From: Candidatus Saccharimonadota bacterium
Lineage (GTDB): Bacteria; Patescibacteriota; Saccharimonadia; Saccharimonadales; Saccharimonadaceae
Reading direction: 5' to 3'
Assembly (NCBI GenBank): GCA_030528025.1
Contig: JAUMZP010000001.1
Coordinates: forward strand, 310,001 to 374,000
DNA length: 64,000 nucleotides
In this document: positions 25,998 to 35,473 of the stretch, one piece after another
Layout of the letters: each line of letters opens with the position of its first letter
Position numbering within the stretch: position 1 is the first letter of the stretch
Program-made: the position numbers and the translations under genes
Notes under the pieces: generated by a model
What the model was told of the DNA's origin: nothing
Seen by the model: the letters and a program-made list of their open reading frames with translations, nothing else
Databases searched by the model: none

Positions 25998-26753
25998 ATG
26001 ACAGAAAAGCACAAGGCGCTGGATAGCTATACAGATGGGATTATGGGCTGGACGTATGATGTGCGGTATCAGGCTGATGGCATTGCCGTGCCAGCGCAAG
26101 CAGTATCGGTGTCGTTCGAGACGGGGCTAGGCAGGCAGCTGCCTCCTGATACGGTGGTGGATTATGCTCCGGCAGTAGTGCACGAAGCAGCTACGGCTGC
26201 TGGAGTGCCGGTCGATCGGTGGGATGATGTGAGTATTGTTATTGCTCAGCCTCAAGACAGCGCACTCCTTGCCTCAGGCCTTCATGGATATACAACGCCA
26301 CTACAGGATGGAGCAGCTATTGCGGTGCGATATGATCCCGCACCAAAGAAAATGACGGAGGTTGTTGGTCACGAACTGTATCATGCAGGTAAACGCCTTG
26401 CTGGTGCGCCATCGCCACTTGATTCGCCGTATTATAATGTTGGTACAGGTGTAATACGGTGGGCGCAGCGCCATCGCTGGCCTATTGCAGTAGGAGCGGC
26501 CGGAATGATGATTGCTCAAGAAATGACTGCAGGGGCTGAGCAGGCGGTACCGCTCGAGATGGTCGCAACGCTCGGTTCATATGGTGTGATGCTCGCAGGC
26601 GGTGGTATCATCCTTGCTGCAGCGGGTAACGTGTGCAATAAAGAAGAATGGCAGGCTTGTCGCGTAGGTCGGCGCTTTCAACGCCAGAGAGGGGACGCGG
26701 CACCGGCTGTGTGGAGTGAGCGCAAGCACCACATGCGTGAAGATATTGATTAA
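25998..26753 (+). CDS. Putative zinc-metalloprotease-like protein with HELYH motif
   Basis: A 251-aa protein. VVGHELYHAGKRL (His125, Glu126, His129) fits the HExxH zincin signature in a plausible hydrophobic-helix context. About 80 residues later NKEEWQACRVGRRF offers a Glu as third ligand, as in gluzincins. Two hydrophobic segments between (about residues 160-178 and 190-210) would place the site at the membrane, as in M48-like proteases. The N-terminal 110 residues are strand-rich and unrecognised. A TATACT box (25984-25989) ends 8 nt before the ATG and no ribosome site is seen. Peptidase activity is inferred from motif only. Confidence 0.6.
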   Translation: MTEKHKALDSYTDGIMGWTYDVRYQADGIAVPAQAVSVSFETGLGRQLPPDTVVDYAPAVVHEAATAAGVPVDRWDDVSIVIAQPQDSALLASGLHGYTTPLQDGAAIAVRYDPAPKKMTEVVGHELYHAGKRLAGAPSPLDSPYYNVGTGVIRWAQRHRWPIAVGAAGMMIAQEMTAGAEQAVPLEMVATLGSYGVMLAGGGIILAAAGNVCNKEEWQACRVGRRFQRQRGDAAPAVWSERKHHMREDID

Positions 26754-26828
26754 TATCGATGAGTACCATCTTATCTTTCTTTGCCTCTCTATAACTTTTC
26801 CTCTTACTATGGGGAAAGACAGCGAATC

Positions 26829-26847
26829 GTAGATTCGCTATAGCGGA
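26829..26847. terminator. Hairpin between convergent genes
   Basis: AGCGAATC pairs with GATTCGCT around a 3-nt loop between the zincin-like gene and prfA. The T-tract is weak on both strands. Confidence 0.45.
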
Positions 26848-26887
26848 AGAAGTAGAGACGACGGAACAAGAATAGCAGAGCGAAGCG

Positions 26888-27958
26888 TTACTGCTCCGCT
26901 CCTCGTGCCTTCAGCTCACGTTCGTAGCTTTGGAGGCGCTCGATAATGTCGTCGATGTCGCCACCGAGGGCAGCGGGGATATTGCTGCGGCTGTAGCGGA
27001 TGCGGTGGTCGGTGATCCGATCTTGGGGGAAGTTGTAGGTGCGGATCTTCTCACTGCGGTCGCCAGTGCCCACCAGAGCACGGCGCTCGGCAGTAAGCTT
27101 GGCGTTTTCTTCATCAATCTTGCGCTGGAGGAGGCGGGAGCGTAGGACACTCATAGCCTTCTCGCGGTTTTTAATCTGCGACTTCTCATCTTGGTTGGTA
27201 ACGATCATGCCAGTGGGGAGGTGGGTGACGCGCACGGCTGAGTCGGTTGTATTGACGCTCTGCCCACCATGACCGCTTGAACGGTAGATATCGATGCGGA
27301 GGTCATTGGGGTTAATGGTAATGTCTGTCTCTTCTGCTTCGGGCAAGACTGCTACTGTGGCGGTACTGGTGTGGATGCGCCCCTGGCTCTCGGTAACGGG
27401 CACGCGCTGGACGCGGTGTACACCGCCCTCGAACTTGAGCTTGGCATAGGGCGCATCGCCCAAAATCTTGAAGATGACTTCTTTGTATCCACCAGAGTCA
27501 TTGGCGGACTCGCTCAGCAGCTCAGTGCGGTAACCATGCGCCTCACACCAGCGGAGATACATACGGTAGAGCTCGGCCGCAAAGAGCGAGGCTTCATCGC
27601 CGCCAGCGCCAGCCCGAATCTCCATAATGATATTCTTCTCGTCATTGGGGTCTTTGGGGGTGAGGAGAACGAAGAGCTCGTCGTCTAGCTGGGCAATGGT
27701 GGCTTCGTCTTCGGGGATCTCGAGCTTGGCCAGCTCGGCGAGCTCATCGTTGCCCTGAGCGAGCTGACGTGCCTCAGCCAGCTGCTGCTCCACGGTAGCA
27801 CGCTTGGTAGCAGTAGCAATGATGGTTTCGAGCTCCGCAAAGCGCTTATTCTTGGCGGTAAAATCGGGCGCACTATACGCATCAGGCTGGGCAAGAAACT
27901 GCTCAAGCGCAGCACGCTCAGCCGTCAGGGTGGCAATATCGAGAGAAATTTTGGGCAT
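26888..27958 (-). CDS. prfA: Peptide chain release factor 1
   Basis: Recognises UAA and UAG stop codons and triggers peptide release. The GGQ loop is present ([17 protein letters not shown]), as is the RF1-type codon-recognition element in [15 protein letters not shown] (P-V-T). Length is 356 aa. The ATG at 27958 (MPKISL) is chosen because a TATAAT box (27973-27968) ends 9 nt upstream; the longer frame runs through this promoter. TGA is also a stop in this genome, so an RF2 gene must lie elsewhere. The methyltransferase PrmC that modifies the GGQ is at 12691-13524. Confidence 0.96.
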   Translation of the reverse strand: MPKISLDIATLTAERAALEQFLAQPDAYSAPDFTAKNKRFAELETIIATATKRATVEQQLAEARQLAQGNDELAELAKLEIPEDEATIAQLDDELFVLLTPKDPNDEKNIIMEIRAGAGGDEASLFAAELYRMYLRWCEAHGYRTELLSESANDSGGYKEVIFKILGDAPYAKLKFEGGVHRVQRVPVTESQGRIHTSTATVAVLPEAEETDITINPNDLRIDIYRSSGHGGQSVNTTDSAVRVTHLPTGMIVTNQDEKSQIKNREKAMSVLRSRLLQRKIDEENAKLTAERRALVGTGDRSEKIRTYNFPQDRITDHRIRYSRSNIPAALGGDIDDIIERLQSYERELKARGAEQ

Positions 27959-28069
27959 ATTAGGGCTATTATAGCACATGATCATATCTGAGAGAGACAT
28001 ATAATCGCGTGGTTGATTGACAAAAAATGACATAATGCGATACTGTATAAAAAATACATGAGGTAGCTA

Positions 28070-28785
28070 TTGATGAATCGAGAGAGAACAGCCACCGGTT
28101 ATGAGCAAAATGTAGATGATTGGTATCGTCCCATGCCTAAGCAAGAAATTGCGATAAGGGTTGAAAACGCTGCTGAAGTATCGTGCATAGTGGACACTTG
28201 TGAAGAGCTATTGGCACAGTCTACGCCAGTAAGTCGGCTGGACGCTGCGATCAAGGAATATGATGTGGCAATTAGCCGTAATGATGGAGAGGCAATCGGT
28301 ATGCTATCGCATTGCTAGGTGATCCATATGAGGTTGTGGTGGATAATTCGCAGGCTGAACCACGCCGTCTTGCGACGTCTGTAGTGGTATTTAACCTATA
28401 AAAGAACGACGATATAGATGTAGGCGATAAGCTTGGTGAATTGGTAATATTCAAGCAATCAATATATGCGGTTAATGTGCCACTTCCTGAGCCGACGGTT
28501 GAAGATTGCAAATGGGGAGAGAATTGCACGGCTGGTGTGATTGTTGAACATGATAGGCAGACATGGATCCGCTTGACGCAGAGCAACGATGAGAGTTCTC
28601 GCTCGATTATCCAAGAGATCGATCCATCAAGTAAGGAAGCAGCGCAGCTACAGATGAAATTAGAAAAATTCTTGACGGTGCAAGAAGAGAGACAAGCACA
28701 GAATGAATGCGATAGGTGTAACCAGATGCAGATTGACGATGAACAACCGCGGGCTATTGATGATCTAGAGATAAGCCTATGGTAA
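28070..28785 (+). pseudogene. Degraded hypothetical gene (frameshift plus in-frame stop)
   Basis: The first segment (ATG 28070 with GAGG upstream, 80 codons to about 28310) is followed in another frame by LLGDPYEVVVDNSQAEPRRL and a TAA near 28400. The same second frame then continues without interruption to 28785, covering VGDKLGELVIFKQSIYAVN and a Glu/Gln-rich C-terminus. Joined, the pieces give about 235 residues of a single soluble protein, unknown to me. Two lesions (a one-base shift and one stop) argue for a pseudogene over a sequencing slip. It stands at the edge of the accessory stretch that follows prfA. Confidence 0.55.
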
Positions 28786-28852
28786 CATAGGGCTTGTATA
28801 TAATAATATACACCTACTGCAGCATGCAGCCAGATTAGTTTATATAAAAATA

Positions 28853-28880
28853 ACTCACCCTCAATAGGGTGAGTGTTATT
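28853..28880. terminator. Bidirectional terminator
   Basis: ACTCACCCT (28853-28861) pairs with AGGGTGAGT (28866-28874) between the degraded gene and convergent rpmE; A/T-rich on both sides. Confidence 0.75.
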
Positions 28881-28914
28881 ATTGTTGTTATACCATTGCC
28901 TTGCAGCAAGTGTG

Positions 28915-29271
28915 TTACGCAGCCTTGGCGAAATCGTCTTTGCCAGCGCTTGCTTGAGCGGCTTTGGCGGCCTTTTTGGCGTTTTGCTTCTTGGCTTTGT
29001 TGGCCAGAGCGGCGCGGCGTGCCTCGGCAGCTTTGCGGCGTGCCTCGAAGCGGTCGACCCGGCCCTCGGTGTCGATGATCTTCTCCTCACCAGTGAAGAA
29101 TGGGTGAGACTTGCTGGAAATGTGGACCTTGACGAGCGGATACTCGTTGCCATCCTCCCAGGTGATGGTGTCGTCGGTAGCAACCGTCGACTGCGTCAAA
29201 AACGCAAAGCCCGCCTGATCATCGCTAAATACGACAGGGCGGTAGGTTTGTGGGTGAATACTGCTTTTCAT
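28915..29271 (-). CDS. rpmE: 50S ribosomal protein bL31 with long basic Ala/Lys tail
   Basis: Large-subunit bridge protein, 118 aa. [20 protein letters not shown], the [20 protein letters not shown] block and [10 protein letters not shown] match type-B (cysteine-free) L31. The roughly 45-residue C-terminal tail of Ala and Lys ([17 protein letters not shown]) exceeds the usual length. The start at 29271 follows a TACAAT box (29286-29281) by 9 nt, with no Shine-Dalgarno sequence, suggesting a leaderless mRNA. Confidence 0.92.
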   Translation of the reverse strand: MKSSIHPQTYRPVVFSDDQAGFAFLTQSTVATDDTITWEDGNEYPLVKVHISSKSHPFFTGEEKIIDTEGRVDRFEARRKAAEARRAALANKAKKQNAKKAAKAAQASAGKDDFAKAA

Positions 29272-29407
29272 AACCGCTATATTGTAGCAGAGAGGATGGG
29301 GGGTTGTCAAAGCACAAGAATAAGGCACAAAACAGTGTTATTATATAACAAAAAGGTGTATACTAATGACACCTGTATAATAAACAGATATAATAGAGCA
29401 TATTGTT

Positions 29408-31852
29408 ATGATAACTGAACAGCAACGAGCCGCTCAAAACAGCGAGATGTATGGCAACCACATCCCAGATGCGGCAAAAGGTGCTATGCTACTTGACAAG
29501 GAGCAATCTCAAGAATACGAAACCGCACAGAATGTCGCAGAAAGCTTGTATCGCTTGTATAGCCAGCGAGAGAATCGCTATGAGCGGACACCTGGGCCAG
29601 ATGCTGCAATGGTGCAGTTTGCAGAGACACTACTTGAAAGTGGTGTCTCTGCAGAGAACATCGCCCGCAATGGAACAGATGGCTATGAACTGTACCAGAG
29701 CATTGTGTATAATGACGACCCAATGGTATCCGATGATGCAAAAGCTCGTGCGCTCGACCGGGTTGTGTCGCTCTACCAATGTGAAGGGTTAACCTTTGGT
29801 GCGGCTGATATTGACCGGCAAGTGTTCTACTCAGACAATCCCCAGGCAGAGAACACCATCAAGAATATCACTGATTATTGGCATGCTGTTGTGACAACTG
29901 GCTATGACGATGCTTCTGACAGGGGTATTGCCTCGCACTACATGAGTGACATGTTGAACCTAAAAAATATGATCAACGACTGGGCGCCAGATGAGACCGA
30001 GCGATATGGGCGCATTGCTGCGCGGTTTGCAGCAGCAGCTGTTATTGTGGAGAAGACTCAGGGAGCGACACTGACACTGAGCCAAGAAGTGAGTGATAGT
30101 ACGAGAGTAACTGGAGACCGAGTGCTGCACGGCCTCGTTGATGCGTACCAAGCAAGTCCAGATGAAGCAATCGCTCAGATGGAGCAGATACCAGATTGCC
30201 TCCAGGAGATGCGCTCGCTGCCAGAAGCGTTCCAGGATGAGGTTCGTCGTGCTGGCCAGAGTTCTCTTGATAGCATACCGCACCTCAAAGCAGAGATTGC
30301 TAACAACGCTATGCTTGTCCCGTTTGCCGATAAGATACAGGAGTTATCACAAGACAATAAGTATCTCCTTCACGATATCAGCAGAAGTGTGCGCACTGCC
30401 CAGGAGGGTGATGATGCACTTCCACGCGATGAGGTGAATGCTCGGGTTGAGAGCGCCTTTGCGATTCATGCGCAAGAGCCACGCTGGTCGGCTGATGTGA
30501 TCCGAGGGATGCTCACAGAACTCCGTAGCACGGCTAAGCAAGACGCAGCGACCGACCCAGAAATTATTGCTTTCTTGGCGCGAAACCAGCGAGAAGCAAA
30601 TGAAGTCCTATCATGCGTTGGCATTGGTCAAATCGATAGCGAGAAGGCGAAGAGGGCGATTCAGTTATTTGAAAATATTGAGCAGCCATTTGACAATATA
30701 ACTAAAGAGATACTCCTTGCTGAGGATGGTCTGTCGGAGCAAGATAGTGCAGAGTACTATACACTCCTTGAGGAGTATATCGGCAAGACCGATAAGAATG
30801 GCATACCCTACAACACACCACGGGGTGTACGCGGTGCCGTGAAGGAGTTTCGTCGGCGGCCAGAGATGAAGGCGTGGTTTTTGCAGGGTAATGTGCCAAT
30901 GGCGCTTGCTCCGACGCTTAGCATGTGGCGCCAGACAATGCTTGATAGAGGGGTTGAGGACACACCCGATGCGATGTATGACTACTATCGGCAAAGTGAT
31001 GAGCTCATCAAATACCAAAGCGCCATGAATCTTCGCAAATGTGCGACAGAGGGTGTGGTAGCATCATACCTCAAGGTAGATGATGATAGGATCGATGAGT
31101 TACTCTATGCCGCTCATGAAGAAGCTAGGCAGCGCAAAGATGACTTTCGGCTATTCATCAATATCGATCCAGAGCCACTGAAGAAGGTGGTTGAGTCTGG
31201 TGGCGTTGTTAAGTCAATTATGGATGCAGATGTTGTGGATCGAAATAAGATTGGTGGTGCGTTTGGCGCGCGCAATGCATCGTATATATACCATCGGGCT
31301 GATATCGAGGCAGTGATGGGGATCCGTTCGCACGGCGAGAGCACAAACCCTGTTTATGCGTCATGTGGCTATGTCGACCACGGTGCACCAGGCGGTGCAG
31401 TTGGCTATGGTGAGATTATGCTATCATTCAAGCCGGATGCAGGTAACCTCCGCGAGAGAACGACGTACACACCAATGGATAGCTTCCGAAGCATTGATCG
31501 TCTTACCGAAGAAGATGCAGCAGCCCTTCGTATTATCAAGAGTGGTGCTGGCATGAATCATTTTCGGACGACGGACTATGTAGAGGCGCAAATTGCTGGT
31601 GGGGTGCGGCTCGATGACATAGAAGAGATATTTGTTCCGGAGAATTTGGTGGAAGAAGTGGCACAAACGCTTCCTCCAGAGCTTGCGAGTAAGATACGAG
31701 TCACGCAATCGACCAAGACAGACCTACTAACGCGCGACCTCCAATATGACTATACCGCAGAACGGAACCTCGTTGAGCAGTATAGAAAGCCAGCTGAACC
31801 TCAGCTACTTGTAGGAAACACCTTGCCTGATATCGGCGGCATCGACTATTAA
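29408..31852 (+). CDS. Large soluble protein, possible ADP-ribosyltransferase-like C-terminus
   Basis: An 814-aa protein without signal peptide. Residues 1-560 are almost entirely helical and unrecognised. The C-terminal 220 residues are different. RNASYIYHRADIEAVMGIRS, then YASCGYVDHGAPGGAVGYGE and IMLSFKPD lead to the RTTYTPMDSF strand, and later YVEAQIAGGVRLDDIEEIFV. The R...STS/T-like...EAQI-GGV-LDDI order resembles ART-fold toxins of the DUF3626 kind, where E-x-E/Q supplies the catalytic Glu. The match is by eye and tentative. The gene lies in an accessory stretch next to two damaged ORFs and is slightly more AT-rich than the core genes. Confidence 0.6.
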   Translation: MITEQQRAAQNSEMYGNHIPDAAKGAMLLDKEQSQEYETAQNVAESLYRLYSQRENRYERTPGPDAAMVQFAETLLESGVSAENIARNGTDGYELYQSIVYNDDPMVSDDAKARALDRVVSLYQCEGLTFGAADIDRQVFYSDNPQAENTIKNITDYWHAVVTTGYDDASDRGIASHYMSDMLNLKNMINDWAPDETERYGRIAARFAAAAVIVEKTQGATLTLSQEVSDSTRVTGDRVLHGLVDAYQASPDEAIAQMEQIPDCLQEMRSLPEAFQDEVRRAGQSSLDSIPHLKAEIANNAMLVPFADKIQELSQDNKYLLHDISRSVRTAQEGDDALPRDEVNARVESAFAIHAQEPRWSADVIRGMLTELRSTAKQDAATDPEIIAFLARNQREANEVLSCVGIGQIDSEKAKRAIQLFENIEQPFDNITKEILLAEDGLSEQDSAEYYTLLEEYIGKTDKNGIPYNTPRGVRGAVKEFRRRPEMKAWFLQGNVPMALAPTLSMWRQTMLDRGVEDTPDAMYDYYRQSDELIKYQSAMNLRKCATEGVVASYLKVDDDRIDELLYAAHEEARQRKDDFRLFINIDPEPLKKVVESGGVVKSIMDADVVDRNKIGGAFGARNASYIYHRADIEAVMGIRSHGESTNPVYASCGYVDHGAPGGAVGYGEIMLSFKPDAGNLRERTTYTPMDSFRSIDRLTEEDAAALRIIKSGAGMNHFRTTDYVEAQIAGGVRLDDIEEIFVPENLVEEVAQTLPPELASKIRVTQSTKTDLLTRDLQYDYTAERNLVEQYRKPAEPQLLVGNTLPDIGGIDY

Positions 31853-31876
31853 CAATAAGATAAGAGTATCATTTGT

Positions 31877-33352
31877 ATGAGCAAATATTCCGAGCAGGAT
31901 TACCAGCAACCAGAGACAGCTACTCATTTTACATATTTAGACGGTCAGAACATTCCTAGGGAGGGCCACCTTTCTAACGCTGAGCTTGGTTGTAATGTCA
32001 ACAAAGAAGAGGCAACTACAGAGGAGCGGCCTCTAGAAATACCACAGGGTTGGCTGTGGTCTGATGAGATGGACGCCCCTAGTCTATCTGCTCATGGAAT
32101 GACACGCCTTATGGAGAACGCACGGCAATACATCCATCAGAGTCAGCAGGGCGAGTGTGTTGATCAGGAGATAGAAACTGTGATTCAGCAAGGGTATGTT
32201 GATAATGCGCAAAGGATTCAGCAGGTTCAAGAGAGAGTATTGCTACTAGAAAACAAAGCGACCGCTGCCAAGAGTCCTCAGCAATGAACGAGGATTGCTC
32301 GCGCAATTGGACAGCAAAAGAAGTTGATTGAGGGGTTGCAAGTTCAAGATGGTATATTTGATGACGCACAGGTGGCTCGTACAGTGCAACAGGTTCTTGC
32401 GGAGCGTGAACGCAAAATGATTGATGCGGCTATAGACCAGAGGATAGAAGCTAATCGATATCCATGGCAAATGATCAACAGTGAATATATACCAGATGCC
32501 GTCATGACACAGATCGTGCAATACTATCAGCAGCTGATTGGTTCAAAAGGTCGAAATCGTGATGGATATGGAACTATACGTATTCCAGGGGTAATGTCGA
32601 CACAGTCACCGGACGATAGGCAATTGCTTACAGAGTACAATATAAACATAGGACACAATAAGATGGTTAGTAGGAGTGAACTACAGGCGGCAGGAGTATT
32701 TTTTGTTAATACTGTTGGCGAAGGAGAGCAACCGATCTTTGGTGTACCCATCCCAGATGAGACACAACCCGATGGTTATCTACATGTAGAAAATAAAGTT
32801 TTGTTGACAAAGAAAGAGCTCCAGAAAGTGTATGACTATCAGCAAGCACAGGGGTATGGTATTGGCGATTACGACCCTGATGATGTTGTGATGGATATGA
32901 TTATGCTCAATGTGCGTGGTGGTGAGTCGCGTTTTGGAACCCGCAGTAGTGCTGCTATTACGTTTATGGGTGACAGTGAGCGGATAAATAAGTATGGAAA
33001 AACTTCATCTCCCTTTGTGGGAGATAGTGACGATGAGCTTCCTGGCCAGTTTGGCGGAGCACTCAAGTATAAGGACGGGACATCTTTGCGCTTAACTGCA
33101 GTGCAGGCAGCGCTCATCAACCGATGTCAAGACTATCCTGGAATGAGTGAGATGTATGATGAAAATACTCAACATGATCAACGATATATCTCGGCGAGTC
33201 AGTACATTCGAGAAATATATTTGCCTCAGCCTACTAAGAGAGAAGTATTCGACGCTATAAAGCAAGGTGTGTTTACTGCACGTGAGCGGGCATGGGTAGG
33301 CGGGTTCGATCAGGAAGAGGCGGCTGCACTTGCGTCAAATCGCATACTCTAG
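31877..33352 (+). CDS. Hypothetical protein interrupted by one in-frame TGA
   Basis: The frame from ATG 31877 runs 136 codons to TGA at 32285-32287. The same frame is then open without a stop to 33352 (about 355 further codons). Helical Gln-rich sequence continues smoothly across the TGA (AKSPQQ before, TRIARAIGQQKKLIEG after). The whole would be about 491 residues: a helical N-terminal half, then a mixed domain containing FGTRSSAAITFMGD and a YISASQYIREIYLP ending. I list it as one gene with an internal stop: nonsense mutation of a CGA-type codon, or recoding. It follows the 814-aa gene by 24 nt and is probably co-transcribed. Confidence 0.55.
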
Positions 33353-33439
33353 TATACTACAACACTGTAACCAACCATAACGACACAGCTCCACACCACT
33401 CCATACCGTGTGGGGCAAGGCAAAAAGGAGTAATGCGAT

Positions 33440-34141
33440 ATGGCCCTGCAGGCAGATATCAAGGCTTTGTTTGAAGCCGGTGCTCATTTTGGGCACAAGA
33501 CCAGCCGGTGGCATCCGAAGATGGCACCATATATTCATAGCAAGCGGCAAGATAGCCACATCATCGACCTCGCGAAGACGGTTGAGGCGCTGAATGTGGC
33601 GCTGCCCATCATTAGCAAGACAGTGGCAAGCGGCAAGCAAGTCCTCTTCGTTGGTACCAAGAAGCAGGCTAAGGATATCACCCGCCAAGCTGCTGAGGCA
33701 GTTGGTCAGCCGTATGTCACCAACCGCTGGGTTGGTGGGATGCTCACTAATGTGACGACCACCACAGCGCAGATCAAGAAGCTCAAAGATTTGGAGCGCC
33801 GCATGGCTAGTGGTGATCTCGAGAAGCGCTACAACAAGCTGGAAGTCCAGCGTTACCAAGAAGAAATCGATAGTCTCAACTTCAAATACGGTGGTATCAA
33901 AGACCTTAATGGCAAGCCTGGCCTAGTGCTAGTGCTTGACATCTTGGCTGACAACAACGCTTTGCGCGAGGCAAAGACGCTGGGTGTGCCAGTGATCGGT
34001 ATTGTTGACACCAATGCCAACCCCGACCTGGTGGATTATCCTATCCCCGCCAACGATGATGCGATCAAGAGCCTGCAGCTGATGCTCGATTACTTTAGTG
34101 CAGCAGTCAACGAGGGCAAGGCAACGAAGGAGGAGAACTAA
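33440..34141 (+). CDS. rpsB: 30S ribosomal protein uS2
   Basis: Small-subunit protein needed for S1 or mRNA binding, 233 aa. ALFEAGAHFGHKTSRWHPKM, the VGTKKQAKDI strand, YVTNRWVGGMLTN and GIVDTNANPDLVDYPIPAND are family signatures. AAAAAGGAG precedes the ATG. The leader contains a short CCACAC/GTGTGG inverted repeat. tsf follows 2 nt later, the classic rpsB-tsf pair. Confidence 0.97.
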   Translation: MALQADIKALFEAGAHFGHKTSRWHPKMAPYIHSKRQDSHIIDLAKTVEALNVALPIISKTVASGKQVLFVGTKKQAKDITRQAAEAVGQPYVTNRWVGGMLTNVTTTTAQIKKLKDLERRMASGDLEKRYNKLEVQRYQEEIDSLNFKYGGIKDLNGKPGLVLVLDILADNNALREAKTLGVPVIGIVDTNANPDLVDYPIPANDDAIKSLQLMLDYFSAAVNEGKATKEEN

Positions 34142-34143
34142 CT

Positions 34144-34740
34144 ATGGCTGTGACAATTGACGACATCAAGAAGCTCAAGGAGCTAACTGGCATTGGCCTG
34201 ACCGATGCCAAGAAGGCGCTAGTGGAGGCCGAAGGTGACTTCGACTCTGCGCTCAATGCCCTGCGCAAAAAGGGCCTGACCAAAGCAGAGAAAAAAGGCG
34301 ACCGTGAGACTCGCGAAGGGTTGATAGAGAGCTATGTCCACAGTGGTCGGATCGGTGTGGTGGTCGAGGTCAACTGCGAGACAGATTTTGTAGCTCGCCT
34401 GCCTGAATTTAAGGAGTTTGCGCACCAGATTGCTATGCAGGTTGCTGCGATGAACCCACGCTATGCTACGATGGAGGATATCCCAGCTGAGGTATATGAC
34501 GCCAAGAAGCAGGAGTTTCTCACCAGCGATGCTTTGGCAAGCAAGCCTGAGGCAATGCGTGACCAAATCGTCGAAGGGCAGCTCAAGAAGCACTTCACCG
34601 AGCAGGTCTTGGCCGAGCAAGCCTTTGTGCTCGATGACAGCAAGACAGTTGGTCAGCTCATCAAAGAGCAGGTAGCACTGCGCGGCGAGAATGTCCGCGT
34701 CAGCCAATTCAAGCGGATTGAGCTGGGCGTGACGGAGTAG
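34144..34740 (+). CDS. tsf: Elongation factor Ts, short form
   Basis: Nucleotide exchange factor for EF-Tu, 198 aa. It has the N-terminal UBA-like helix LKELTGIGLTDAKKALVEAE (the TGxGxxDxKxAL motif), EVNCETDFVARL at the core, and the C-terminal FVLDDSKTVGQLI stretch. It is shorter than the roughly 280-aa E. coli protein, as in many bacteria with one core subdomain. Co-transcribed with rpsB; a strong terminator follows. Confidence 0.96.
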   Translation: MAVTIDDIKKLKELTGIGLTDAKKALVEAEGDFDSALNALRKKGLTKAEKKGDRETREGLIESYVHSGRIGVVVEVNCETDFVARLPEFKEFAHQIAMQVAAMNPRYATMEDIPAEVYDAKKQEFLTSDALASKPEAMRDQIVEGQLKKHFTEQVLAEQAFVLDDSKTVGQLIKEQVALRGENVRVSQFKRIELGVTE

Positions 34741-34765
34741 TCACGAGAGAGTAAGCTTTTGCGTA

Positions 34766-34801
34766 GCGAGTGGCACGAGATGTGTGCCACTCGCTTTTTT
34801 A
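34766..34801 (+). terminator. Terminator after tsf
   Basis: GCGAGTGGCAC (34766-34776) pairs perfectly with GTGCCACTCGC (34784-34794), followed by seven T. Confidence 0.93.
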
Positions 34802-34866
34802 TGCAAACTCTCCTCACACCCCAGCAAATAATGGTACAATAAAGGAAAACCAAGAAGGAGATCGCG

Positions 34867-35421
34867 ATGTTTGATACCACCCCCTACGAAGAAAAGATGA
34901 ACCATGTGTTAGAGCACCTGGAGGAGCGCCTGGGGAAGATTCGCACGGGCCGGGCTCACGCGAGTATGCTTGATGGCATTATGGTTGAGGCGTATGGCAC
35001 CAGTATGCCGCTCAACCAAGTGGCTAACGTGACGGCACCAGAGGCAACACTGCTGCAGATCACGCCATTTGACCCAGCTAATCTGCAAAAGATTGCGAGC
35101 GCCATCCGAGCCGATCAAGCGCTTGGCCTTAACCCGAGCGACGATGGTCACGTCGTCCGTGTGCCAGTGCCGCCACTGACAGAGGAGCGCCGTAAACAAC
35201 TGGTTAAGCAAGCCAGCGAGAAGGTAGAAGAAGCACGCATTGCGCTGCGCGGGGTACGCCAAGACGCCTTGAAAGACGCCAAGCGCCGCAAAGAAACCAA
35301 GGAGCTGAGTGAAGATGATGTGAAGGCAGTGGAGAAGGAGATTGATCGCCTCATGGCGCAGCACCAAACCACGATAGAAGCCGCCTTTGCCGCTAAAGAG
35401 AAGGATATTTTGACGATTTAA
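34867..35421 (+). CDS. frr: Ribosome recycling factor
   Basis: Splits post-termination ribosomes with EF-G, 184 aa, normal length. LEERLGKIRTGRAHASMLDG, the PLNQVANVTAPEATLLQITP stretch and the VPVPPLTEERRKQLVKQASE hinge are diagnostic. AAGGAGA lies 6 nt before the ATG, and a TACAAT-type box lies about 30 nt upstream. It begins the frr-uppS-rseP group. Confidence 0.97.
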   Translation: MFDTTPYEEKMNHVLEHLEERLGKIRTGRAHASMLDGIMVEAYGTSMPLNQVANVTAPEATLLQITPFDPANLQKIASAIRADQALGLNPSDDGHVVRVPVPPLTEERRKQLVKQASEKVEEARIALRGVRQDALKDAKRRKETKELSEDDVKAVEKEIDRLMAQHQTTIEAAFAAKEKDILTI

Positions 35422-35473
35422 TGACGTTCTCTCTGCTGACGTATGCAACCAACCACCCATCATGGAGCCAGGC

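Noticed and set aside
32285-32287. Genome-wide UGA reassignment
   Set aside because: Many genes in the window (including the ITPase-like gene, rpsQ and rseP) end cleanly at TGA followed by a new start, so TGA is a normal stop here.
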